Assembly (NCBI GenBank): GCA_023445955.1
Contig: JAEXJH010000604.1
Location: 1 to 14,003 of the forward strand
DNA: 14,003 bases
Direction of reading: 5' to 3'
Source of the DNA: Pseudomonadota bacterium
Lineage (GTDB): Bacteria > Pseudomonadota > Alphaproteobacteria > Caulobacterales > Caulobacteraceae
A program made the translations under genes and the position numbers. A model generated the notes under the pieces. It did not search any database, was not told the DNA's origin, and saw only the letters and a list, made by a program, of their open reading frames with translations. Positions 7,341-14,003 of this stretch are shown here, piece after piece (within the stretch, counting starts at the first letter, position 1; every line of letters begins with the position of its first letter).

Positions 7341-7469
7341 TCCGGCGACGCCCTTAATCCCAGGTTGCCGCTTGTGGTTGCTCGTCCAATGGGTGAAAAA
7401 TCTACTTGAGATCGATCCTGGGTTGATCGCCAATGCCCTCGCCCCAATCCGGCGGCTGGAGGGCTACGC
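7341..7469 (+). promoter_or_regulatory. Intergenic region upstream of first RTX gene
   Basis: The 129-bp spacer contains a locally AT-richer stretch (about 7385-7410) and a strong ribosome site, GGAGGG at 7458-7463, six bases before the ATG at 7470. It presumably carries the promoter of the first RTX gene, but no -35/-10 pair can be called with confidence. I see no clear terminator for the preceding gene. Confidence 0.4.
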
Positions 7470-8530
7470 ATGTATCTGACGGGAACCGAGGGCGACGACA
7501 TCCTGGTCGGCGGGAGCGACGCGGACACGCTGGTGGGCCTGGGCGGCGACGACACCTTGTACGGCGGCGACGGCGACGACCTGCTGATGGGCGGGACCGG
7601 CCACAACACGCTGGACGGCGGAGCCGGCAACGACACCGTCAGCTATGCCGATCAGGCTCCTGTGCTGCCGTTTTTCAGCTTCCTGGTGGCGGACTTCTGG
7701 ACACCCTGGTCTCGATCGAGAATGCGACGGGCTCGGCCAGCGCGGACTGGATCGTGGGCACGAACGGCGACAACGTCCTGATCGGCGGCGCCGGCAACGA
7801 CTCCCTCCAGAGCGGCAATTTCAACGACACCATGCTGGGCGGGACGGGCAACGACGTCCTGACCGTCAGCAACTTCGCGACGACCAGCATCGTCGACGGC
7901 GGCGACGGGACCGATCTCCTGGCGTTCGCCAGCTCGCCCAACCCCTTCACGAACGGCGTGTTCGTCGACCTGAACAAGACGACCCAGACCGTCGCCGCGG
8001 GCGTCGTTCTGACCCTGACCAACGTGGAGAACGTCAATGGCACGGAGGCGGGCGACACCCTCATCGGAAACGCCGGCGCCAACGTCCTCTACGGGCTGGG
8101 CGGCAATGACTGGCTGTATGGTCGCGATGGCGACGATGCGATCAACGGCGGTGACGGCGCGGACTATATCGAGGGCGGCGCGGGCCAGGATCGGATGTAT
8201 GGCGGGGCCAGGGCGGACATCTTCGCCTTCGCCCCTGGCGACGCCGCCGGGCTTGACACGATCCAGGACTTCACCGCCGAGGACCACATCCTGTTCCTCC
8301 AGGGACCGGCCGGGACCAGCACCAACTATATCGAACTGGAGAGCACCGACTTCGCCGCCGTCAATGCCGCTTTCGCGGGCGAAGGCGTCCGTTACGTGGC
8401 CATGCAGGTGAACAACGACGTCCTGCTGTTCGCCGACGACGGAGACGAGGGCACGACCTACGACCAGGTGATCGTCCTGGCCGGGGTCAATCTCTCGGCC
8501 ATCGACGCCAGCTCGATCCTGGGGCTCTAG
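7470..8530 (+). pseudogene. RTX calcium-binding repeat protein, frameshifted
   Basis: The gene encodes an RTX protein of about 353 residues if repaired. The first part (from ATG 7470 with GGAGGG 6 bases upstream) reads MYLTGTEGDDILVGG and runs through GGxGxD nonapeptides to DTVSYADQA. It then loses homology and stops at 7779-7781. The family sequence resumes in the frame one base back (DTLVSIENATGSASADW from 7700) and continues through more GGxGxDxL repeats to a C-terminal module, DTIQDFTAEDHILF and YVAMQVNNDVLLFADD, ending at 8530. One missing base between about 7659 and 7676, near a run of five Ts (7671-7675), explains it. The repeats bind calcium and fold outside the cell; such proteins lack an N-terminal signal and use a C-terminal type I secretion signal. 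It may be a genuine pseudogene or a sequencing error. Confidence 0.85.
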
Positions 8531-8783
8531 AACTACCTCCGCGCGTGGCGGATCGCAGGGGAAGCGCCGGGAATGATGCGTTCCCGGAGCAACCTCCGGT
8601 CGGGGCGTCGGATTGGCCCAATCCCTTATGGGTAAGCTGTTTCTGTTTTAAAACGATACGACCGCTCCGTTCCGGCACAGGATTTACCCTTAATATTCCC
8701 GCAAACGCTGAAAGCTTTTCGGCCCACGTCTTGCACTCGCTAGGTCACGCTGAGGTTGCAGCTGGTTTCGAGGGGTTGAGGCG
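8531..8783 (+). promoter_or_regulatory. AT-richer intergenic region with palindromes upstream of large RTX gene
   Basis: This 253-bp spacer lies between the two RTX genes and is noticeably less GC-rich than its surroundings from about 8605 to 8720. It contains a perfect inverted repeat, GGATTGG-C-CCAATCC (8610-8624); a perfect 10-base palindrome, GTTTTAAAAC (8645-8654); and a 9-of-10 inverted pair, TTATGGGTAA (8626-8635) with TTACCCTTAA (8684-8693). The ribosome site of the next gene is AGGGG at 8771-8775. No ORF here looks coding. Promoter and operator function is inferred. Confidence 0.5.
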
Positions 8784-11700
8784 ATGGATATTCGGGGCAC
8801 GGAAAGCGCTGACGTTCTGAACGGAACCAGCGGCGACGACGTCATCTACGGGTTCGGCGGCGCCGACACCCTGAAGGGCGGCGCGGGCAACGACGTCCTG
8901 GCCGGCAACGACGGCAACGACAAGCTGTATGGCGGGGCCGGCGACGACTACCTGCTGGGCGGCGCGGGCAACGACCTGATCGACGGCGGCGACGGCAATG
9001 ACTGGGCGGCCTACGAGGACGCCACGGCCGGCGTGAAGATCGACCTCAACATCACCGGCGCGCAGAACACGGGCGGCTCTGGGACCGACACCCTGGTCTC
9101 GATCGAGAACGTCTACGGCTCGGCCTACAACGACACCCTGATCGGCGACGCCAAGGACAACATGCTGGTCGGCGACGCCGGCAACGACACCATCAGCGGC
9201 GGCAAGGGCAACGACACCCTGTGGGGCGACGCCGGCAACGACGTCCTGGATGGCGGCGACGGCGACGACTACATGGTCGGCGGCGAGGGCGACGACGTCA
9301 TCAAGGGCGGGGCCGGTAACGACTGGGCCTCGTACGAGAACGCCAAGGCCGGCGTGAAGGTCGACCTGACCAAGACCACGATCCAGGACACGGTCGGCGC
9401 GGGCAAGGACACCATCACCGGCGTCGAGAACCTGTATGGCTCGAAGTTCGACGACGTCCTGACCGGCGACGCCAAGGACAACTACCTGTGGGGCTCGGAC
9501 GGCAACGACAAGCTCTACGGCGGCGCAGGCGATGACCACCTGTCGGGCGGCGCGGGCGTCAACTACATCGACGGCGGCGACGGCTTCGACACGGTCGACT
9601 ACTCGTTCAGCGACAAGGGCGTGACGATCAACCTGTCGGGCGCTCCGGCGCCGCAGATCCCGATCCCCGACGGCGTCGACACGCTCGTCTCGATCGAGGC
9701 GGCGATGGGCTCGGCCTATAACGACTACATCGTCGGCAACGACGCCGAGAACTACCTGTTCGGCGACGCCGGCGACGACGTCATCTTCGGCATCGGCGGC
9801 CACGACGTCCTGGACGGCGGCGACGGTAACGACATCCTGCGGGGCAGCTTCCGCAAGCCCGGCGACATGCTGCTGGGCGGCGCGGGCAACGACACGATCA
9901 TCGTCTGGACGGGACCGGGCAGCGAAGGCGACGCGACGATCGTCGACGGCGGTTCGGGCGTCGACCTGCTGTCGTTCGCCTCGGTCTACGACATCACGCT
10001 CGACCTGAAGAACACCGGCGATCAAGTGATCGCGCCGGGCGTCCACATGGTCGTCTCGAACATCGAGAACGTCACGGGCAGCAGCGGCAATGACCGCATC
10101 ACCGGTGACGCGGCCAACAACGTGATCAACGGCGGCGCCGGCAACGACATCCTGGACGGCGGCGCAGGCTTCGACATCGCCTCCTACGAGGGCGACCAGG
10201 CTGTCCGCGTCGACCTGTCCAAGACCGGTCCGCAGGACACCGGCGGCCAGGGCGTCGACACGCTGAGCAACTTCGAAGGCCTCAAAGGCTCGCTCCGCAA
10301 CGACATCCTGATCGGCGACGCCAAGGACAACACCCTGGAAGGCGGCTCGGGCGACGACATCCTCGACGGCGGCGCCGGTGTCGATACGGCGGTCTATTGG
10401 GCCAATTCGTCGAACTACACCTGGTCCCTGAACGCCAACGGCACCTGGACGGTGAAGGGCCTCGAAGGCGCAGACACCCTGCTGAACATCGAGAAGCTGC
10501 AGTTCAGCGACAAGACGGTCACCCTGTCGCCGTCGACGACGACGGTGACGGTGGATGATCTGCTGAACCCGAAGACGCTGGTCACCTCGACCAGCGAAGG
10601 CTTGCGGGATGCGGTGCTGTCGGATGATGGGCGCACGGCCTTTGTCGCCGACCGAGACGGCTATGTCAGCGTGATCGATACCGAAACGGGACATTTGAAG
10701 GCTCACCTGAAGGTGGGGACCGCTCTTGGTGGTATGGATCTTTCGCCTGATGGCCGCTTCCTGGCCGTCGCCGAGCAAACGATCGAGAACCGTTCATCGC
10801 CTGGCGGCTCCGCATCCATGGTGGTCAAGGTTCACGTGGTGAACCTGGAAACCGGGGCGGTGACGGACTACGGCGCGTACGCAAACGGAACCGATCGAGC
10901 GTTTTGGGACGTAGGCTATCTGAGCAACGGCACGATCGCGCTGACGCAAGCCTCAAGCGCCATGGGCTTTACGCCGATCACTATCCTGGATCCGTCGACG
11001 GGGGTCTTTACACGGGGTGAGAAACTCTACAACGACGTCGGCGTGGTCTCCGTCAGCAACGACCACAGCAAGGTTCTGTTTGGCGCCAGCGGTCTGAGCG
11101 ATGCGCCGCTTGCCATTATTGGAGTTGGGGGAGTCGAGACGGCCCAACGCGCAATCTATGCCGGTGGCGTCTACACCGGCAGCAACGGCATCCAGGCCAT
11201 CTCGAGCGATGGCTCACTCAGCGCTCATTTTGCGGGTGGCGTACAGGTTTACGATGCTGATTTGAAGTACATCGCCGGTCTTTCGAATGATCACCTCGAA
11301 ATCACTGAGGTATATGGTCTGGATTTTAGTTCAGATGGTAAGCACCTGTTCGTGCTCGACACGGCGGTCGATAAAATCTTTCAATTCTCCACTGCGACTT
11401 GGGCGCTGGAGAAGGTGATGGCGTTGGGTGTGGACGTTGTGGCGTCCTCGTACGCTAACTATGGTGGTCAGATGAGTATCAGCAACGACGGTGGTCGCAT
11501 GCTGATCGCTACAGCCACCAAGGTGATCGCGGTGAACATGGCCGGTCTTGCCGTCGAGGCCGGAAATGATGGGGCGGATCATATCATTGGTACAGATGGC
11601 GCAGACAAACTGTACGGCTATGGCGGTAACGACGTCATCGTCGGGGGCAAAGGCGCTGACATCCTTACGGGAGGTAAGGGAGCGGACACCTTCGTTTTCG

Positions 11701-12530
11701 CCAAGGGCGACAGCACCTGGGACATGTTCAAAAACGGCGAATCCGATGTGATTACCGACTGGGAGGCGACGGACCAATTGTCGTTAGGCGCGCGTAGCGA
11801 GTACCCGCGCTACGGGGAAGCCACTGCGAACAGTTTGCTTGAGGCCAAGACGATCGCGCCGCAGATCATGGCTACCCAGCACCTTTCGTATCTAGCCATG
11901 CAGGTAGGTTACGACGTCTATGTCTTCGCCGCGCCCAGCGGCTCGACCAACGGCGCATCCGAGACCGTGGTCAAGCTGGCCAACACGACGTTGGACAAGA
12001 TCAGCCTCGATAACTTCCTGCCGGTCGGCGACGACAACGCCAACGTCCTTACGGGCGGTGCTCTGAACGATGTGATCAACGGTTATGGCGGCGACGATGT
12101 GATCAACGGCGGCAAGGGTGATGACATCCTGACCGGCGGCGCGGGCGCGGACGTGTTCAAGTTCATGGCCGGTGACGGCCAGTTCAGCACCAGACTTCCG
12201 AACTACGACACGATCACTGACTTCGGCGCGGGCGACAAGCTGGCCTTTACCAACGCGCCGTCGGTGGTGACGGAGCGCGATATCCTGCGCATGACTGCCC
12301 ATGTCGAAGCCAACGGCCTATTGGACATGGCGAATGGATTGACGGTCGATGCCTACAACACGCTGATTCAGCGAGGCCAATACGGTCACAGGTACTTAGT
12401 CGTCGATGTCGGCGCGGACACCTATATCGTAGCCGACACCAGCTCGGTGCATAGCGGCTTTGACACCGTCGTCCTGCTGAAGAGCGTGTCCTCGTCCCTG
12501 GTCACCGCCGACATGTTCATGGCCGCCTAA
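8784..12530 (+). CDS. Large RTX protein with central seven-bladed propeller-like domain
   Basis: The 1248-residue protein is a probable secreted calcium-binding RTX protein. Residues 1-590 hold six units, each made of GGxGxDxL nonapeptides followed by a spacer of the type AxYExAxxGVKxDL...DTLVSIEN. Residues ~600-920 show seven repeating segments of 40-50 residues with motifs such as DAVLSDDGRTAFVADRDG, GMDLSPDGRFLAVAE, YGLDFSSDGKHLFVLD and MSISNDGGRMLIAT, as in YVTN/WD40-like beta-propellers. RTX repeats return at ~927-965, followed by a C-terminal-type module (ITDWEATDQLSL, YLAMQVGYDVYVFA, 966-1079), then a second RTX block (~1081-1130) and module (ITDFGAGDKLAF, YLVVDVGADTYIVA) to the end. 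There is no N-terminal signal peptide; export by a type I system using the C-terminus is expected from the family. The start ATG has AGGGG eight bases upstream. Function (surface, adhesion or enzymatic) cannot be told. Confidence 0.9.
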   Translation: MDIRGTESADVLNGTSGDDVIYGFGGADTLKGGAGNDVLAGNDGNDKLYGGAGDDYLLGGAGNDLIDGGDGNDWAAYEDATAGVKIDLNITGAQNTGGSGTDTLVSIENVYGSAYNDTLIGDAKDNMLVGDAGNDTISGGKGNDTLWGDAGNDVLDGGDGDDYMVGGEGDDVIKGGAGNDWASYENAKAGVKVDLTKTTIQDTVGAGKDTITGVENLYGSKFDDVLTGDAKDNYLWGSDGNDKLYGGAGDDHLSGGAGVNYIDGGDGFDTVDYSFSDKGVTINLSGAPAPQIPIPDGVDTLVSIEAAMGSAYNDYIVGNDAENYLFGDAGDDVIFGIGGHDVLDGGDGNDILRGSFRKPGDMLLGGAGNDTIIVWTGPGSEGDATIVDGGSGVDLLSFASVYDITLDLKNTGDQVIAPGVHMVVSNIENVTGSSGNDRITGDAANNVINGGAGNDILDGGAGFDIASYEGDQAVRVDLSKTGPQDTGGQGVDTLSNFEGLKGSLRNDILIGDAKDNTLEGGSGDDILDGGAGVDTAVYWANSSNYTWSLNANGTWTVKGLEGADTLLNIEKLQFSDKTVTLSPSTTTVTVDDLLNPKTLVTSTSEGLRDAVLSDDGRTAFVADRDGYVSVIDTETGHLKAHLKVGTALGGMDLSPDGRFLAVAEQTIENRSSPGGSASMVVKVHVVNLETGAVTDYGAYANGTDRAFWDVGYLSNGTIALTQASSAMGFTPITILDPSTGVFTRGEKLYNDVGVVSVSNDHSKVLFGASGLSDAPLAIIGVGGVETAQRAIYAGGVYTGSNGIQAISSDGSLSAHFAGGVQVYDADLKYIAGLSNDHLEITEVYGLDFSSDGKHLFVLDTAVDKIFQFSTATWALEKVMALGVDVVASSYANYGGQMSISNDGGRMLIATATKVIAVNMAGLAVEAGNDGADHIIGTDGADKLYGYGGNDVIVGGKGADILTGGKGADTFVFAKGDSTWDMFKNGESDVITDWEATDQLSLGARSEYPRYGEATANSLLEAKTIAPQIMATQHLSYLAMQVGYDVYVFAAPSGSTNGASETVVKLANTTLDKISLDNFLPVGDDNANVLTGGALNDVINGYGGDDVINGGKGDDILTGGAGADVFKFMAGDGQFSTRLPNYDTITDFGAGDKLAFTNAPSVVTERDILRMTAHVEANGLLDMANGLTVDAYNTLIQRGQYGHRYLVVDVGADTYIVADTSSVHSGFDTVVLLKSVSSSLVTADMFMAA
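9087..10331 (+). repeat. Recurrent near-identical DNA segments inside the large RTX gene
   Basis: The six RTX/spacer units are similar at DNA level as well as in protein. The 18-mer GGCGACGCCAAGGACAAC occurs exactly at 9144-9161, 9465-9482 and 10314-10331. The stretch encoding DTLVSIEN at 9087-9109 is identical over 23 bases to 7700-7722 in the first RTX gene. These are coding repeats and not a CRISPR or mobile element; they offer sites for unit gain or loss by recombination. Confidence 0.75.
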
Positions 12531-12556
12531 CCGCCCCACCGCAACCTCTGTCGGGT

Positions 12557-12593
12557 CCCCTACGTTGACGTTTGGTCGGCGTAGGGGCCTTTT
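12557..12593 (+). terminator. Likely intrinsic terminator after large RTX gene
   Basis: An 8-bp perfect stem, CCCCTACG (12557-12564) with CGTAGGGG (12580-12587), has a 15-base loop and is followed by CCTTTT. It lies 27 bases after the RTX stop and before the YceI-family gene. The T-tract is short, so termination may be partial. Confidence 0.65.
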
Positions 12594-12643
12594 GCTCCGG
12601 CCTGACGCCCGGCGTGAAGATCGGGCTCCTTGGAGGGAAGCGC

Positions 12644-13354
12644 ATGAAATCGATCCTGCCCGTCGTCGCCCTGCTGGCCGTCGCGGCCTGTTCGCCCCAG
12701 CCGGCCGCCGACAAGAAGGCCGATGCGCCGGTCGTCGCCGCGCCGTCGGCCGCGCTGAAGCCGCCCAAGGCCGACATCCCGGCCGGCGACTACACGCTGG
12801 ACAAGCACCACGCCACGCTGGTGTTCCGCGTCAGCCACCTGGGCTTCTCGAACTATACGGCTGCGTTCGCCGACTTCGACGCCAAGCTCCATTTCGACCA
12901 GAACAACGCCGGCGCCAGCACGCTGGAGGCGACGATCAATCCGATGTCGCTGACCATCCCGTCGCCGCCCGAGGGCTTCCTGGCCGAGCTGACCGGCGCG
13001 CAGTGGCTGAACACCGCGACCTATCCGGCCATCACCTTCAAGTCGACCAAGGTCGAGACCACCGGCGCCGACACCGGCAAGATCACCGGCGACCTGACCC
13101 TGCACGGCGTGACCAAGCCGGTCGTCCTGGATGTCACCTACAACGGCGGCTATCCGGGCCATCCGATGGACCCGCACGCTCGCGTCGGTTTCTCGGCCAA
13201 GGGCTCGTTCAAGCGCTCGGACTTCGGCATGGCCTACGGCGTACCGGCCCCGGGCACGACCATGGGCGTCGGCGACGAGGTCCAGGTGACGATCGAGGCC
13301 GAGTTCAGCGGTCCGCCGCTGGCGACCGCCCCGGCCGCACCCGCAAAGCCCTAG
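12644..13354 (+). CDS. YceI-family lipoprotein
   Basis: This 236-residue protein starts with a lipoprotein signal peptide: MKSILPVVALLAVAAC with a lipobox VAAC and lipidated C16. The +2 residue is Ser, so outer-membrane sorting is likely. An Ala/Pro/Lys-rich linker (17-47) leads to a YceI domain (~48-225): YTLDKHHATLVFRVSHLGFS, LTGAQWLNTATYPAITFKST, LTLHGVTKPVVLDV and GFSAKGSFKRSDFGM. YceI domains are lipocalin-like barrels that bind isoprenoid or other long lipophilic ligands; the ligand here is unknown. I chose the ATG at 12644 because GGAGGG (12632-12637) is six bases upstream and the signal peptide begins there; a longer frame from 12572 would start inside the terminator hairpin. Its stop overlaps that of the convergent TetR gene. 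Confidence 0.92.
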   Translation: MKSILPVVALLAVAACSPQPAADKKADAPVVAAPSAALKPPKADIPAGDYTLDKHHATLVFRVSHLGFSNYTAAFADFDAKLHFDQNNAGASTLEATINPMSLTIPSPPEGFLAELTGAQWLNTATYPAITFKSTKVETTGADTGKITGDLTLHGVTKPVVLDVTYNGGYPGHPMDPHARVGFSAKGSFKRSDFGMAYGVPAPGTTMGVGDEVQVTIEAEFSGPPLATAPAAPAKP

Positions 13355-14003
13355 CGCGCGCCGCGCGTGAGGTAGCCTTCGAGCAGCGCCAGGGCGTGGT
13401 CCAGCCGCGCCTTGCGCCACTCGGGAGCGCTCATGTCGGTGTCCAGCGTCGCCGACAGCGAATAGCCGTTGGCCAGGTGAAAGCGGCTCATGGCCGCGAT
13501 GGTCACGTAGATCTGCACCGGGTCGAGGTCGGGGCCGAACAGGCCCTGGCGTTGGCCGCTCTCGATCAGTTTCTCGATCGTGCGGCGCAGCGGGAAGGCG
13601 GTCTCGGTAACCACGCGCGACTGCGAGGCGAACTTGCCGTGCTGCAGGTTCTCATTGCGCAGCAGGCCCTCGAAGCGCGGGTTCTTCTCGAAATAGTCGA
13701 AGGTGAACTTCTGCAGCTCGATGAAGCCGTCCAGCGGCTTGTCGAAGTCGATCTTAAGCTCGGCTTCGCGCGTGCGCAGGTCCATGTAGGCGCTTTCGAG
13801 GACGGCCATGTACAGGCCCTTCTTGTCCCCGAAGTAGTGGTACAGCATCCGGATGTTGCACTTGGCGGCCTTGACGATCCGCTCGATGCGGGCGCCGGCG
13901 AAGCCCGCCTGGGCGAATTCCTTCAAGGCCGCGGCGAGGATCGCCTTGCGGGTGCGCTCGGCGTTGCGCTTGCGCGGGGCGGCGTCACCCTCGGTCTTCG
14001 TGG
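13351..14003 (-). CDS. TetR/AcrR-family transcriptional regulator (5' end outside window)
   Basis: At least 217 residues are visible. The helix-turn-helix domain is clear: RNAERTRKAILAAALKEFAQ, then GFAGARIERIVKAAKCN and IRMLYHYFGDKKGLYMAVL, the last ending the recognition helix and leading into the ligand domain. The ligand-binding half contains EKNPRFEGLLRNENLQHGKF and AAMSRFHLANGYSLSATL. The frame remains open to the right edge of the window, with basic residues (APRKRNAERTRK) before the helix-turn-helix; a TTG at 13926 would cut off the first helix, so the true start lies beyond 14003. The stop is within the shared CTAG at 13351-13354, convergent with the YceI gene. Its target is unknown; TetR proteins commonly control divergent neighbours, here to the right of the window. 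Confidence 0.9.
   Translation of the reverse strand, partial: TKTEGDAAPRKRNAERTRKAILAAALKEFAQAGFAGARIERIVKAAKCNIRMLYHYFGDKKGLYMAVLESAYMDLRTREAELKIDFDKPLDGFIELQKFTFDYFEKNPRFEGLLRNENLQHGKFASQSRVVTETAFPLRRTIEKLIESGQRQGLFGPDLDPVQIYVTIAAMSRFHLANGYSLSATLDTDMSAPEWRKARLDHALALLEGYLTRGAR

Noticed and set aside
6186..7433. A 415-codon minus-strand frame across the formamidase-like gene
   Set aside because: It is antisense to a gene with complete acetamidase/formamidase blocks, and its product resembles no protein family.
7671..7676. Programmed -1 frameshifting at TTTTTC in the first RTX gene
   Set aside because: The sequence is G TTT TTC, so the P-site tRNA would mispair at the first base after slipping, and no strong downstream stimulatory hairpin is evident. 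A one-base deletion or sequencing error is simpler.
7351..8694. Shared CCCTTAAT upstream of both RTX genes (7351-7358 and 8687-8694) as a common promoter element
   Set aside because: Only eight bases match and the surrounding sequence does not align, so chance is a sufficient explanation.
9087..10331. CRISPR or tandem satellite interpretation of the regular repeats
   Set aside because: The repeats are in frame, encode GGxGxD nonapeptides and have no constant repeat-spacer structure.
8745..10778. A 677-codon open frame on the minus strand opposite the large RTX gene
   Set aside because: It is a shadow of the GC-rich repetitive RTX codons; its translation is a low-complexity pattern rich in V, A and D with no domain, while the plus frame has clear RTX repeats.
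12572..12643. N-terminal extension of the YceI gene from the TTG at 12572
   Set aside because: It would begin inside the terminator loop; the ATG at 12644 has GGAGGG and starts a proper lipoprotein signal peptide.

Overview
The window reads as chromosomal DNA from a high-GC alphaproteobacterium, most likely Caulobacteraceae. The support for this is the strong G/C third-position codon bias, the RTX proteins with a short conserved C-terminal module of the kind common in Caulobacter, and the G/C-rich double-hairpin intergenic element. The genus assignment is inference; no rRNA or housekeeping marker is present.

Positions 1-7340 form a purine-catabolism region. On the + strand, the 3' end of xdhB (molybdopterin subunit of xanthine dehydrogenase), xdhC (its cofactor-insertion chaperone) and guaD (guanine deaminase) follow one another with overlapping ends. 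They converge, across a hairpin-rich spacer, on a minus-strand operon that reads atzG/hpxX-like, atzE/hpxY-like amidase, atzH/hpxZ-like and nucleoside hydrolase. An acetamidase/formamidase-family gene is divergent from that operon. Together these cover nucleoside to base (nucleoside hydrolase), guanine to xanthine (GuaD), xanthine to urate (Xdh), and probably late ring-opened amide steps near oxalurate/oxamate (HpxXYZ-like proteins plus the formamidase-family enzyme). The 221-bp divergent spacer carries two related, partly palindromic boxes, one next to each start codon, which look like operators of a shared regulator not encoded here.

Positions 7470-12530 hold two tandem RTX (calcium-binding nonapeptide repeat) genes whose products are probably type I secretion substrates. 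The first is interrupted by a -1 frame change near 7659-7676. The second is intact, 1248 residues, and unusual: six RTX/spacer units, then a seven-bladed propeller-like domain, then two successive RTX plus C-terminal modules. The propeller segment has visibly lower GC than the repeats. No type I secretion genes are in the window.

Positions 12531-14003 hold a likely terminator, a YceI-family lipoprotein and, convergent with overlapping stop codons, a TetR-family regulator whose 5' end lies outside the window.
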